Assembly: GCA_002007465.1 (NCBI GenBank)
Contig: LNAC01000031.1
Location: 4,722,433 to 4,786,432, forward strand
Source: Ailurus styani
Taxonomy: Eukaryota; Chordata; Mammalia; Carnivora; Ailuridae
DNA length: 64,000 nt
Direction of reading: 5' to 3'
Shown: in pieces, positions 1 to 39,665 of the stretch
How positions within the stretch are numbered: position 1 is the first letter of the stretch
Layout: each line of letters opens with the position of its first letter
Notes under the pieces: generated by a model
Seen by the model: the letters and a program-made list of their open reading frames with translations, nothing else
What the model was told of the DNA's origin: nothing
The model's database searches: none
Translations under genes and position numbers: made by a program

Positions 1-354
1 TATTTATTAGTTGGCCTTTTTTTAGTTAGTCTCACTTAATGAAGAAGGTACTAAACAAAAGTTCCGATTCCTTTCCTGATCTCTTATTATCTATTATCAT
101 TGCATCTTTGAAAATGAAAAGACACAGTTTTAAGTTTTCAGCTATATTTGGGTTTCTGTTGCTCAATCCAAGAGAGGGACAGAGAGGAAACAAACAAACA
201 AAAAACAAACTAAAAAATCTCTCAGATTTTGTTTTAGAAAAATCTTTCACTGTAGACTTTGTTAAGCTTTATTAAAAAACACGTAGGTTCATTCAGATAA
301 GAAATGAGAACATTATGATATATTTGTTTGAATTTAAGATCTGTATTTTATTCA

Positions 355-1010
355 TTCAGTAGCCTTTGAACTGCTTTGTGCCAAGCATTATCCTTGGCAC
401 TGGCAATTTAGCAGTGAAATAAAACAGACACAGGTTCCATTCCCATGGAGCTCCCGTTCTGATGGTGGGGAGACATATGATGAGCTGATGGTAATAATTG
501 CTAATAAAGAAAATCAAAATGGGGTAAAGGGCCAGGGAATATTAAGGCAAGTGGTGAGTTTGAGACAGGCTTAAGAATGGTTTCCTAAGGGGCGCCTGGG
601 TGGCTCAGTGGGTTAAAGCCGCTGCCTTCGGCTCAGGTCATGATCCCAGGGTCCTGGGATCGAGGCCCACATCGGGCTCTCTGCTCAGCAGGGAGCCTGC
701 TTCCTCCTCTCTCCTCTCTCTCTGCCTGCCTCTCTGCCTACTTGTAATCTCTCTCTCTGTGTCAAATGAATAAATAAAACCTTTAAAAAAAAAAAAAAGA
801 ATGGTTTCCTAAGGAGGTAGCTGATACTTAGCCTGAATGAAACGAGGCTCTAAGCCATTTGGTTAAGAGGCAAGAGCATCCAGGCAGAAGGAACAGCAAA
901 AGCAAATGCTCTGACACAGGAGTGGACTCGGCATGTTGAAGAACAAGGACAGTGTGCTCAAGTGAAACGACCAACCAGAAGGGTGTAGGAAATGAAGTCA
1001 ACTTGAAGGT
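355..1010 (+). repeat. ancient interspersed repeat, split by a CAN-SINE
   Basis: The left part contains a diverged form of a common mammalian repeat (a 'cactggcaatttagcagtg' segment, then 'catggagctccc'). The right part, after the SINE, continues it with 'aggcagaaggaacagcaaaa'. Both parts run in the same order as in other genomic copies I remember, so they are one element interrupted by the insertion at 591-796. I cannot name the family with confidence. Confidence 0.5.
591..796 (+). mobile_element. CAN-SINE, young form, full length
   Basis: tRNA-derived head, CT-rich middle and A-rich tail are all present. An 18-bp target-site duplication (aagaatggtttcctaagg) flanks it at 573-590 and 797-814. 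Confidence 0.95.
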
Positions 1011-1741
1011 TTATTCTCTACAAATGAATTGCTGGGTAAATAAGAAAATTACTATAAATGTCGTGAGCACTAGGTGAAAAGTTAAAAGTCCTGATTGGAT
1101 GTATCATTGCCCTAAATCTGAAAAGTACTTAGAAGAAGGCTTATCAGATAAAAAATAATTGAGGTGCTTGAAATGTTTTGCCATGTCCTTTTATGGATCT
1201 CTTGGTAGTTCAAAGGAGTCATCACTAGATGGTACTGGAGGCTATATAATCAAGAAGGTATTTTTCCAGGTGTATGTGGAGATTTACCAAAAAACCTCAA
1301 GTCTATTTCTCTCAAAGTCACAATAAGCCTACCTGTAAACAAACTGTAGAAATATGGTAGAATACAACAGTGAGCAGGATTTTTACAAAGAGAACTAGAC
1401 AGCTTTACAGTGCTTGCTATTTTTTTGTACATGCTATAATCACAAACACTGAATCTAACACTAGTTACACCTTTAACTTAAAACAGCAACTTCACAGCCA
1501 TGTGGATATGCACCACTCTTTCTTGACTCATCACTGCTCTTGCTTTCCACCTTAAATAACTATTTGAAGCTTAAAACCACAAATTAGGTATAAATCTGAC
1601 CATTATAGCTTTTAACATACTGTATAATACTGTCTTTTAGAATTCTTTGGCAAATATTTGTTTTTCATGTAGCATCATACATATTAAAAACTTTCCTGAG
1701 GTATTTCTCCCTAGATAATCCTTTTTAGACAGAAAAGAAAA

Positions 1742-1941
1742 GGGGCAACTAGGTGGCTCAGTTGGTTAAGTGACTGCCTTCATCTCAGGTCATGATCCCA
1801 GGGTCCTGGAATTGAGCCCCACATTGGACTCCCTGCTCAGCAGGGAGCCTGGTTTGCCCTCTCCCTCTCCCTGCTACTCTGCCTGCTTGTGCTCTCTTTT
1901 TCTCTGTCAAATAAATAAATAAAAATCATTAAAAAAAAAAA
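1742..1941 (+). mobile_element. CAN-SINE, older form
   Basis: The head is diverged (GGCAACTAGGTGGCTCAG), with CAGGTCATGATCCCAGGG and an AAATAAATAAAAATC tail. The head carries more substitutions than the neighbouring copies, so it is an older insertion. Confidence 0.9.
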
Positions 1942-2034
1942 GTAAAAACAAAAATCTTACTAAATATTCAACTCCTGTTGTTAAGACATTTTTCTGCTTG
2001 TCCCAAGGGGACTGAACACAAGAAGATAAAAATA

Positions 2035-2237
2035 GGGCTCCTGGGTGGCTCAGTGGGTTAAAGCCTCTGCTTTCGGCTCAGGTCATGATCTCAGGGTCCT
2101 GGGATCGAGGCCCATATCGGGCTCTCTGCTTGACAGGGAGCCTGCTTCCTCCTTTCTCTCTGCCTCTCTGCCTACTTGTGATCTCTCTTTCTCTGTGTCA
2201 AATAAAGAAATATAATCTTTAAAAAAAATTTAAAAAA
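2035..2237 (+). mobile_element. CAN-SINE, young form
   Basis: Complete head-to-tail element. The target-site duplication agaagataaaaata is at 2,021-2,034 and 2,238-2,251. Confidence 0.94.
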
Positions 2238-2547
2238 AGAAGATAAAAATAAGGACTTTAGGGACTCCTTATGATTATTTTCTTTCTTAACTAAATACTG
2301 CTTTAATATTTTTCTGTATGTAACAGATAAAGGCACGTGAAAGCACTCAATTTCCTGGCTTCCTAATTCAAACTACTAGTATAAATATTTTTAAGATTGT
2401 TTGCTGTATTCTTGAGATAATGTCAAAACTTAAAATCATGACACCATTGTTTCCTGTATTTAGATCAAGTTTTTTGGAATATTTAAAACTCAAGTATGAT
2501 CAATGATTTCAGTTAGTAAAGATCACCTCATTAAAGTAATTTTCCTG

Positions 2548-2659
2548 GGCGCCTGGGTGGCTCAGTGGGTTAAAGCCTCTGCCTTCGGCTCAGGTCATGA
2601 TCTCAGGGTCCTGGGATCGAAGCCCGCATCGGGCTCCNTAAATTTAAAAAAAAAAAAAT
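2548..2659 (+). mobile_element. CAN-SINE with collapsed interior and an N
   Basis: The head is intact, then the sequence jumps at the ambiguous base 2,638 to a short A-rich tail. The flanking duplication ttaaagtaattttcctg (2,531-2,547 and 2,660-2,676) is complete. The insertion was therefore a whole SINE, and about 80-90 bp of its CT-rich middle are missing, most likely an assembly gap. Confidence 0.9.
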
Positions 2660-2905
2660 TTAAAGTAATTTTCCTGACAGTTTAAATCTAAATATTAAGT
2701 GCTTTTGTTGTAGCAATTTGTTGTAAGTTGTTATGACAGCATTAAAGAATTAGAATTAAATGAAGAAAACAAAAATCTATAGGATTGTCCATTGTCTTCA
2801 GGGTTTTTTCCCAAAGAAAAAGTTACAAAATCTCTGTTAAGGAGGAAGAGTAAAAGAATGCTATTGTACATAGGTAACTTAAAATACCTTGTCCTTCTTT
2901 TTAAG

Positions 2906-30297
<27,392 letters not shown>

Positions 30298-31015
30298 CAG
30301 TATGTTATTTTATAGTAAGCAAGCAAGGAAAAAGTTATTAGAAAGAATCAATGAATCAAGACTTCTCCCCAAAGCAATATTTTAAAAAACCATAGTTATA
30401 ATCATCCATTCCTATTTTAAATCTAAGAACATTTAAGTTCTTAAGCTGGGGGTTTAATTTTCCAAAAACTCTTAATATAACTTTAATTTGAAAAATATGT
30501 TTGATTTTGAGAAGCCCATAATGAAAGGAAAAAACATGATTCCTTTAGGTGTGCATCAGTAATTTGTAAACCATTCCTTTCTCCGTCTTGCATTGTGCAT
30601 GGTAAGATATTTTTTGTACCCCTTTACAATAAAGCCTTAATAGCAATTTTCCAAATAATATGTAAAAGCAGATTAGCACAGTGCAGAATTTTACTTATTA
30701 AAAAATAAATTGTAATTTCTTCTATGACTTCTGGAGTTCAGCAGACCAACTCATCATAACATCTAAATAATCTTATAGCCTGTTTTACTAGTGGTTGATC
30801 TCAGATTCTGTTGAAGAAGTATAATGTAAATGTTGGTGAGTTTACACTGCTAGTGGATATGTTTGTATAATTCAAAACACTCAGGTGTATGGTGGCATTA
30901 AAAGAATTAATGGAAAATTTTGGAAAATAATGCTGACAGTATTTAATTGATCATGCAGTTTCTTCAATTATGACAAAAGGACTTGAACTTTCTGAAATAA
31001 AAAAAACATAGTGTC
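30298..31015 (+). other. TTC37: TTC37 3' UTR region (extent uncertain)
   Basis: AT-rich sequence directly after the stop with no recognisable transposon. Poly(A) signals AATAAA occur at 30,628-30,633, 30,704-30,709 and 30,996-31,001, so the 3' UTR could be about 350 to 720 nt. Which site is used cannot be told from sequence alone. Confidence 0.7.
30628..30633 (+). terminator. TTC37: candidate TTC37 poly(A) signal
   Basis: The first canonical AATAAA after the stop, about 330 nt downstream. Later copies at 30,704 and 30,996 are alternatives. Confidence 0.5.
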
Positions 31016-32024
31016 TTATTTTCTTGGTAGATTAATATTAGATATAATATCCAAGTTTCAAATTTTAAAACTTGAAACTACATTTACCTATTTTAGTTTT
31101 TAAAAAAACCTTTTATATATCTGAAAAAACTATATGTTGCTTACTTTGGATTTGTGGTCTTAAAAAATATTTTCAGATATTTACAAACATTATTTGTTGT
31201 ATGAGAATGTGTGGTTATACAATTTATGTATGTAGTTTTTCTAAATCAACTTTATGGTGTTATTTTGTGAGATAATATAAGTTGATAATATTCTATAATT
31301 AAATTGTACTCCAAAGGTTAATCTATTGAACTAACTATAATTTGGTGAATTCCTAAATTTGGCTGAATATTGTCATCGTTCAGACCTATACAGTCAGAAT
31401 CTTTAAGGATAAGGACTCTGCATCATAAAGGCATGCCTAAGAGATTCGAATGTTCATTTAAGTTGATGAGCCACTAGATTAACCCAATGATGATTCTTCC
31501 CTTTACTTTTTTCTTTAACAGGATCAAGCACTTGCCATTCTCTGCCCATTTCTTCCTTATCCTCACAACTGTCCAACTGATTCAGTGCTTTAAAGAGCCA
31601 GGCCCACAGACTTAGCCAGAGACGAGCTCCAAAATGTTGCCTGTGCCTCTCTGGAGCCCGTGCCATCCTGCTTCCTCTGGAAAGCACTTTAGCCTTTACC
31701 CCAGCATGGGTTGGATCTATCTGCTTAAATGCTTATGAGTCAGTTCTTGTTTTCCATCTGCTTTCTGGGGTGTCACTTGCTTCACAAGGTTACTTTCTCC
31801 TACAGTGTGGACTTTGCTCCAGGCTGGTAGCCAAAGAGTGACCTTTTGACTAAATTGCCTGTTCTAGCCTCCGTGGACCTCATACTCAGGTTTTCTAGAA
31901 AGGAAGGTTCAAAAACACAATACTTAACACCATCTCAGGTAATTCTTTTTGCATGGATGTACACACATCCTCTCTTTTCTTTGTTATATTCTCTTAAGAC
32001 TACTGCCCAGTTACTGTGAGACTC

Positions 32025-32130
32025 AAATCATAAACATATGATTTTTACAGAGCTTACTTCATGCCAGACCTTTGCTAAGTGTTTTACACATTGTCATTTA
32101 ATATTAGTAAGTAGAGGAAAATAGTGCTAA
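32025..32130 (+). repeat. MIR fragment
   Basis: The order 'acttcatgccagacctttgc' then 'ttacacattgtcatttaata' fits MIR in + orientation. Confidence 0.7.
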
Positions 32131-33819
32131 GCAGCATGCTTAAAGCAAAGAAAAACCTGAAATGCCATCAGTGTTATCACTGATTCTAGGAACTTTAAAG
32201 TAGCCAAAATTTCCCCTCATTTTATATGTAATTTAGAGAAATTACATTAAAAGTTATTTCCAGAAGTGCCAATGTTTAGCATTCATATTCGGTATTTCTT
32301 TAATTTGAGAATTGTAGTGCATTTTTGCTAATTTCTATCCACCTTTTGTCTCTTATTGGTGTTTATAGTCCAGCTAGACATCTAAAGTCATTTTCTGTGG
32401 AAAAAATATATTTCAGCTTATGAGTAAACTTTTAGACCACAATCTTTTTGTTTGGGATCACTTGTCATATTTCTAGAATGTCCTTTGCATCAATTCTTGG
32501 TCAGGATTAAAAAACAAACAAACAAAAAACCTTTGTTTAAAATGCTGTGCTCTTTTTTCAGTTTATAAAACGAGTTGACAAACTTCCTTTCACTTGGGAA
32601 TCTACACAGAACATGATTGGACAGAAATACTCAGGTTCAGCGTTAAGGGAATTAAAAAATATGGTTACCTAAACTAGCATAAGAAAATAAACTACTCTGA
32701 AACATTCGGTAAATATTTACTGATATGTACTATGTGAATGTGAAAAGATACATGTTTGGTTGCTTCATAGAAAAGCTTGATACTTGTTTTGGGGACATTT
32801 TATAGGAACATAAAAATTAATTACTTTTGAATTAATTACATATGAATTAAATGAATATTACATATTTTATGTATGAGTCAGAGGGACTTGCAGATCTATT
32901 TCAGTTTTTGCATACTTTAAAAAAATGTGGAACTTTGTTTTGGCGTAGTTGACCCTTGTTTCTCTATAGGTCTTCCTTTCTTCCACTTTAGTTGCTAATG
33001 GATAGAAAGCTTCTCAGAAACCCATGTGTAGACTCAGCTCCTGGTTATAAACTGATTGTCAATTTGCAGGAGAGGTTTTTGTTTGGTTTGGTTTTTTCCA
33101 TCAGGAAGATACATTTGTGTATCAGATACAAATACAGTAATCTTCCCATATATATATATTTTTAAGACTTTTTATACAGAGAAGGTAAAAAGTCAGTAAG
33201 TTCCCTTATTTAGAGTATATACTTTGAAAATAGAATCACTTAAGCTCTGTTGGTCTGAAAATCCACTCAAGATGTCTGGCTGTCCTTTTGCTATGTAATA
33301 ATGGGTTTTTCTTCTTTTGGGCTGACCAAAATAGGCACTTTTTGAATAGCAGTGTTTTAAATTCTAATGTACCTAAAAAAAATCCTATACAACTATGTTT
33401 TTTAAAATGAATGCTAAATCATCTTTAGACCTCACAATGTTTTGAGGGAACTTAAGAATAGGATCTCTTTAACAAACAGCTGTTGTGAAACATTTGAAAT
33501 CCTTTTTTCTTATATTTTCAGTTTAGAATTGAAACTACCTATTTGTTTTAGTGAAGGGATATCATGCCAGGAGAGGGATAATTAAAATTGGAGTATCCCT
33601 TGGAAAAGGGGTTGGGCTTCATATTACTTTACTGGAGTGCTGAGATAATTTGCATGTCATCCTCTCTCCTGAGTTTGAATCAGTACAAAAGTTCATTTGG
33701 GCTACATACTTCCCCTGTATATAGTACCTATTATAAAAACATTTTTAGATTATATTAATTTTTCTGAAGAGAAGATGGGCACTAAAAAAATATTTATCTT
33801 GCTATTTCTGCTTATGTGG

Positions 33820-34272
33820 GAGGCAGAATAATGGTTCCCCAAACATGTCATGCCCTAAGCACTACAATTTGTGAATATGTGGCAAAGGGGCTATGCAAAT
33901 GTGACTTTGACATGGAGAGATTATCCTGGATTATTTGAATGGACCCAGTTTAATCACAGAAGTCCTTAAAATCAGAGAGCCTTTCTGAGAGTGACAATGG
34001 AAGGTCACATGTTCGACATTGCCGGCTTTTTGAAGATGGAGGAAGGTGGTTCCAGCCATGGAATAAAGGCAGACTCTAGAAACTGGAAAAAGCAAGGCAA
34101 CTTTTTTCCAGTGGAGTTCCCAGAGAGGGAGGCAGCCCCACTGGCACCTTGATTGTAACCTGCTGAGACCCATGTTGGACATCTGACTTACAGAACTGTA
34201 AGATAATAAATTTACGTTGTTTTTAAGCCACTAAGTTTGTGGTAATTTGTCATGGCAGCATAGAAAATGAGT
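33820..34272 (+). mobile_element. MaLR/MLT1-like solo LTR
   Basis: It starts with 'gcagaataatggttccccaa', contains 'gattatcctggattatttga' and 'ggcaccttgattgtaacctg', and ends 'agccactaagtttgtggtaa'. This is the internal order of MLT1-type LTRs. No internal retroviral coding sequence is attached. Confidence 0.75.
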
Positions 34273-35884
34273 GCATTGCTCACTGTGTGTATTGTTAAAA
34301 TGGATACACATTCCTTTGAATTTGAATTTCACTAGATCACTGAAATTGGGGATTATCATCTTAATTGTTACCCCAAAAAGGGGTCATCAGATAAAGATGA
34401 TGAGTTATTAAAAATGGTTACTGTGAAAATATAGATGTCATAAGTATTTAACTCTTAAGAATATGTGGCTGTTTATTTCTGTAACAGTGTCTGAAGTATT
34501 CTCACTGAACATGCTGCTTGCAGCACAGTATCACCATATAGTTGATAAGTACTTCACTCTCATTCTCTTTAAAAGAACTGCATTAAATTATACTCACAAA
34601 ACCTAAGTGGTGTGATTCAATCTGGGTTTCAATATTTAATGGGTATGTAACTGAATAAGTCTTATGTCTTGGGCTTTAATTTTTATGTAAATTTGTAAAG
34701 TCAGGGCCTTGAGCTAGATTTCTAATGGCAGCATTGTTATTCTAAGGTCACCAAAATTTTCTAGGTCCAAAATGAGCTGGAGCAAAATCCTGAAATTGCT
34801 TGGTGCAGCACCTGTGAAGCAGCAAGTCTGGTTTCCACCAAACGGGGCCCCCCCTCTTGTGCTTACAAACCTGAGGGTAGAACCCCTTTCCAAAGAGGCC
34901 TCCCCTGTAAAAAAAAGTAGCTAATCAGTTGTAGGTATAAAGACTGTGAGAAGGAAAGTAAACCTACACTCAGAATATTGTAATGGAAAGCAGCATCTGT
35001 GAATGGTTGAGTGTAATTACATGTGCCATCTATGTGCCAAATAGTTATACTTCATACAGAGAGAGCACCCATATTAAATAAAATAAGCACATTGTTTGCT
35101 TATCTGACTCCCAGGTACCTTAAGTAACTTGAGTTTCTAAAACCCTGCCTTTTTAAATGCCATTTCCTCCCCTTTTCATACAAAATTATGGTGGTTGCTT
35201 TCTCTGTGGAGAAAATATGCCACATAGTTTCGTATCAGGCAATTATCTAATACGAAACTGTGGTAATCTTAATTGTTCTGTTTAATAGATCAATAAATAG
35301 TGTACAAATAGTCTTTACAAAAAGATTATTTGCTGGCTTCAAAAGTTTGGAAATTAGCCTAAAAAGTCAGGTGGTGTGGAAAAAAAAGATATGGTTGCAG
35401 GTTCTATCTTTGCAGACGGAGTTATGTGTTTCTGGGCACAAGAGAAAAGCCAGATGGAGCAGAAGATTTTTCATGTGCAAAGGAGGAGATTAGAGAGAAC
35501 GTATACTGCTGAGAAGGCAAATTTATATTGTCATAAGCAGCTTCAATATTTATTTCTGAATCGCCTGAGGCCAACCCATAGTGCCTCAGAACAAGTGCTA
35601 TTTATACATGGTTGGAAGGCTTCTCTGTCTAAGGATGAGCCTCAGAATGATTTATTAACTCACTAGAATCAGATTTAGGATAAGCAGTAGTGAATGCTTT
35701 GTGAACATTGGAAAATATGTAGGCAGGAATAACCTTTCGAGCAAGTCAAGTAGCTTCTAACAAAGCCAAACAAGACCCGGCATTGCCGAGCAGCTTGGCA
35801 CTGTCACTTGCTTCAGCAGAGGAGCTTTCCGTGCGTATGAGGTGGTAGTCACTGCCCACCAGGGCTTCGGCAGCCAAGCACACC

Positions 35885-36045
35885 CGGGCAGGATAGATAG
35901 AGTGCCTCCTCTGTGCCAGGCTCTTCACACTATTACCTTGTTTAAGTCTCACATCATTTTTTACAGTAGATACTATCCTCATTTTACAGGCCAAAAAAAA
36001 AAAGGGGGAAGCTCAGAGAGATTACTTTTCTCTGTATTCTTAGGT
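35885..36045 (+). repeat. MIR fragment
   Basis: 'gcctcctctgtgccaggctc', then 'cctcattttacaggcc', then 'agctcagagagatta' follow the MIR consensus. An A-run lies within it. Confidence 0.85.
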
Positions 36046-37239
36046 GAATGCAATTCCAATACTGTTGTCTAATTTTGTTAATAACTGCTGACACCTCAAA
36101 TGTCAGTGAGTTGAAGTATGTGTCTTTGGGACTGACTCAGTTATCCTGCCACGTTGTATTCTGATACTGCCATTTACCTAGTGCCACTATCTGAATTCTA
36201 GAAAGAACCTTAGGAGGAAGGAAACTCCTCCAAAAGACTAACCTGACAAATTTATTTTCCCCCAGCTGTATTTGCAAATTTAAACCTATGCAATGATGAA
36301 GAGTACTCCACCCTTGTTCGATTTTGAACTTAATAGAAACTGAGACCAGCAGTGAGCTCATTGTTTCAGTTAGGCCTTGATAACATCACAGGTGCCAAAC
36401 CTTGGTTTCCTCTTGGGCGTTATTAATCTCTCTTCCATGAACTTTCTTTTTTTGGCCCCCCATATGTCTTAGGTACCTAACACTTTCTTAGTTTTTAAAG
36501 ACCTTGTTTTACTTATCACCTAATCCCTGCAGAGGAGGTAGTGGATAAAAGCTCCTGGTTGTGGTTTTTTGTTCCTTTCTGAGGATTTTATGTTGGTGTT
36601 GTGAATACTTAAAATCCTTTAAGTGCCAAGCAGTGGGATTTAGGCATAAGAACTACATAGATTTCTTGGTATAGTTGTTGTTCTGAGTTGCAGACGTAGG
36701 TTTGTCCACCACCATTCACATGTCTCCAAAAAGGGCCCCCACACTTGAAATCCATCCCTGAATGTCTCCCTTTGTGAAAGCAGTGCATTATTTTTTGGAG
36801 AAGCATCTGACAGTTGGATGCTAATAATGACTTTGACCTGACAGTAATGGCTATTGGGTTTACTTTGATGGCCAGAACTTCTAGAGGAAATATGCTTCAC
36901 TGCATGTTGGCATCAGCACCTTGCCCCACTCCAGTCAATGTCTATGATGTTTCTTCATTATGTTAGCCTCCCTCCCCAGAGACAAGAGAAAGAAATGCTT
37001 TTAACGCAGAGGAATACTTCCTCATTATAATTTTGTTCCAGGAGAAATCTATATTTTGTACTTCTTTCTGCTTTGGTCCATTGCTAAGATTATTGCAAGC
37101 CAAGGTATTTCTTCTCATACATAGTGCAAGGCTCTTTATAAACTCAAGTATTTTTAGATACTAATCTGAATCAGAGTTGGATGGAAGAGTGCCATGGAAC
37201 TTGTCTTTCCCATCAAAATCAAAAGCTCTCTTTATTATT

Positions 37240-37585
37240 ATTAATCTATACCAATTATCAAGCACAGTACCTACTATGTATCAGATACTACATTAGATGG
37301 TCTACATATATTTAGAGAAATAATACAGTAGAATGTTTAAGAGCTCTTCTCTGGACTAATGAGTTAAAAGTCTGGCTGCACCTTTGATTAGTGTTGTAAC
37401 CCCACAAAAATGACCCAGTCTGCCTTAATAGTAGACATCTCTTTGGAAGATTAAATGAGTTAAGCCAGGTAAAGTCCTTAGAGAAGTCTCTGATAACAAG
37501 GTATATGTATTATCCCCATTGTAAGGGAGGAAACTGAGACTCCAAAGTTAGAGAACATATCCAAAGTCACACAGGTAGTGGCATA
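37240..37585. repeat. two MIR copies, probably nested
   Basis: The left piece (37,245-37,320) and right piece (about 37,500-37,582, 'aggaaactgagactccaaag') are in + orientation. The middle piece (about 37,330-37,500, 'gattaaatgagttaagccag') reads as a reversed MIR. The simplest reading is a MIR inserted in a MIR. Confidence 0.6.
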
Positions 37586-37593
37586 CTGGTTTT

Positions 37594-37789
37594 TTTTTTT
37601 TTAAAGATTTTATTTATTTATTTGACACAGAGAGAGAGAAATCACAAGTAGGCAGAGAGGCAGGCAGAGAGAGGAGGAAGCAGACTCTCCGCTGAGCAGA
37701 GAGCCCGATGCGGGCCTCGTCCCAGGACCCTGAAATCATGACCTGAGCCGAAAGCAGAGGATTTAACCCACTGAGCCACCCAGGCGCCC
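37594..37789 (-). mobile_element. CAN-SINE, young form, reverse orientation
   Basis: Poly-T, TTTGACACAGAGAGAGAG and a reverse head CCACCCAGGCGCCC. The duplication tggcatactggtttt is at 37,579-37,593 and 37,790-37,804. Confidence 0.95.
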
Positions 37790-38259
37790 TGGCATACTGG
37801 TTTTAAACTAAGGTCAGACCTCAAAACTCCTCAAGACTTCTCAGCATAGATGTTTAAATTATTTTTCTGTTTTCTCAGTTTGTGTCTTTTGGGCTGTAAA
37901 AGAGGACCTGGTTTCTGACACACTACTGAACACCGATCACTTTTTACTGACACTATCACATGTGTAAATAGCTTCTGAAAATGAAGTAACAGAACCAGGG
38001 AATGGATTTATGGAAAATATAGTCTATGAATTTAGAAAATTTCATGACCATATATTAAGGGAAAGATCTGAAATAACAAATCTTTACTACAAATGAGTGT
38101 GTCTCTAATCTCTGGTAGACAGAAATGCCAATCTGGGCAAGGGCCAGAACAGTCTAATATTTTTCCTGACAACAATCCTGCGTCTCTCTGGGAGAGCTCA
38201 GCACCCTATCTGCATCTGAGAAGACGCAACACTTTTTTAAATTTTATTTTTATTTTGGG

Positions 38260-38452
38260 GGCGCCTGGATGGCTCAGTGGGTTAAGCCTCTACCTTTGGC
38301 TCAGGTCATGATCTCAGGGTCCTGGGATCGAGCCCCAAATCGGGCTCTCTGCTCAGCAGGGAGCCTGCTTCCTCCTCTCTCTCTGCCTGCCTCTCTGCCT
38401 GCTTGTGATCTCTCTCTCTCTCTCTGTCAAATAAATAAAATAGTTTCTAAAA
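38260..38452 (+). mobile_element. CAN-SINE, young form
   Basis: Head GGCGCCTGGATGGCTCAGTG, CT-rich body and CAAATAAATAAAATAG tail, directly followed by an ATTT microsatellite. Confidence 0.94.
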
Positions 38453-38456
38453 TTAT

Positions 38457-38458
38457 TT

Positions 38459-38517
<59 letters not shown>
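38457..38517 (+). repeat. (ATTT)n microsatellite
   Basis: About 14-15 uninterrupted ATTT units next to a SINE tail. Likely length-variable. Confidence 0.97.
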
Positions 38518-38859
38518 GGCTGGAAGGGTAGCCAGGAAAGCATTTACAATTGTTCTCCTACTGAACTGTGTAATATACCCACTTTTGGATGGGGTCCCCT
38601 TCAATAGGTAGGGATTTAATGCTACATCTGAAAGCATTATTGGAAGAACTTCAAGTTGATACCATCTGCTAGCAGGAACTCACAGGGAAGACTGAAATCC
38701 TCAAAAGATGCTACTTTCTCTCCTACTTCACTGTTACTGTTATCAGATAGTCACCTAGAAACTTCTAGGTTCCTCCTTTGCCTGTGCCGTCAGTGTTCTG
38801 TGTCCTCAGGACACAGAATTTTGAATGGTTTCTGTTTCTCACGGTAGTCTTCATGTCCT

Positions 38860-39665
38860 CTACTCCCACCCCTCCCAACCCCAAGCAGTCTCTTCCTTCT
38901 TCATCCATAAGTCCAATCCCTATTTCTATGCTAGATCTTCAGTTTAGATCTTTCTCATGCTCCAGGTCATATTTCTCAATCACCGCTGGATACCTCCACT
39001 TGGGCATCCCATAGATACTTCAAAATCACTTAGTTTAATACTGAGCTCATTTATCTACACTCTTCTCTATTATCTCCCCCCTTTCCCATCCAAATTTGCT
39101 TCCCACACTGTGTCTGAATCTGTTCTCCACACTGCAGCCATAGGGATCTCTCCAAAATGCAGATCTGATAATGTTACTCTCCTATTTAAAATCCTACAAA
39201 ACTACTGTGGGTCTTGAAGGTGAAGACCATGTGCCTCAACAAGAGTTATCAAGCCCTTTGTGATCATGATTTACCTCCTCCAACCTTCTCTCCCACCTCC
39301 TGTGGCATTACCTTTAGGTTCTGACCATACCTTGCCATTTCTGGCACGTGTTCCATTCTCTCGACCTCTGGGCCTTTCCCCAGGCTGCTCTATCTCCCTG
39401 AGCTCTGGCCTCTACCAAACATGGCCCTTTCCCTTGGCTACTGTCTGCTTATACTGTAGAGATCTCAATTTAGATACCCCGTCTTCTGGAAGACCCCTTT
39501 GCCTTATTTCCCATGTTTTCCTAAATCTCTCTCTTTATTTGCCCATGTGTTTGAAAGTTTAATTATTGGTCTTTTTCACTAGACTGTAAGTGTCCTCAGA
39601 GTAGGGTCCATGTTTAGTTTGCTCAATATGGTATTCCCAATGCCCAGCACCTGAATGAATGGAGT
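38860..39665 (+). repeat. L2 LINE fragment, 3' part
   Basis: Diverged L2 3' region ending 'cactagactgtaagtgtcct', 'cagagtagggtccatgttta' and 'ccagcacctgaatgaatgga'. Open frames inside it (for example 39,260-39,562) are degenerate. Confidence 0.75.

Larger units (their letters stand above)
1..2905 (+). other. TTC37: TTC37 intron upstream of the first exon in the window
   Basis: The first recognisable TTC37 exon begins at 2,906 with a split codon, so the sequence before it is intron and the preceding exon lies outside the window. I found no reading frame matching the TTC37 residues expected just upstream. The stretch holds an ancient interspersed repeat (about 355-1,010) and four CAN-SINEs. 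The remainder, including 1,010-1,740, shows nothing I recognise. Confidence 0.75.

Noticed and set aside
591..660. tRNA-like sequences at SINE heads
   Set aside because: The heads derive from a tRNA and retain promoter-box traces, but none folds as a complete tRNA gene. They are annotated as SINEs.
2503..2685. Recurring peptides such as AWVAQWVK in many frames
   Set aside because: Shared translations of the CAN-SINE head in different copies, not a gene family.
35376..35666. 96-codon intergenic frame
   Set aside because: No recognisable domain, no supporting splice or poly(A) context. Unsupported as a gene.
39260..39562. 100-codon frame downstream of TTC37
   Set aside because: It lies within a degraded L2 copy and has no family match.
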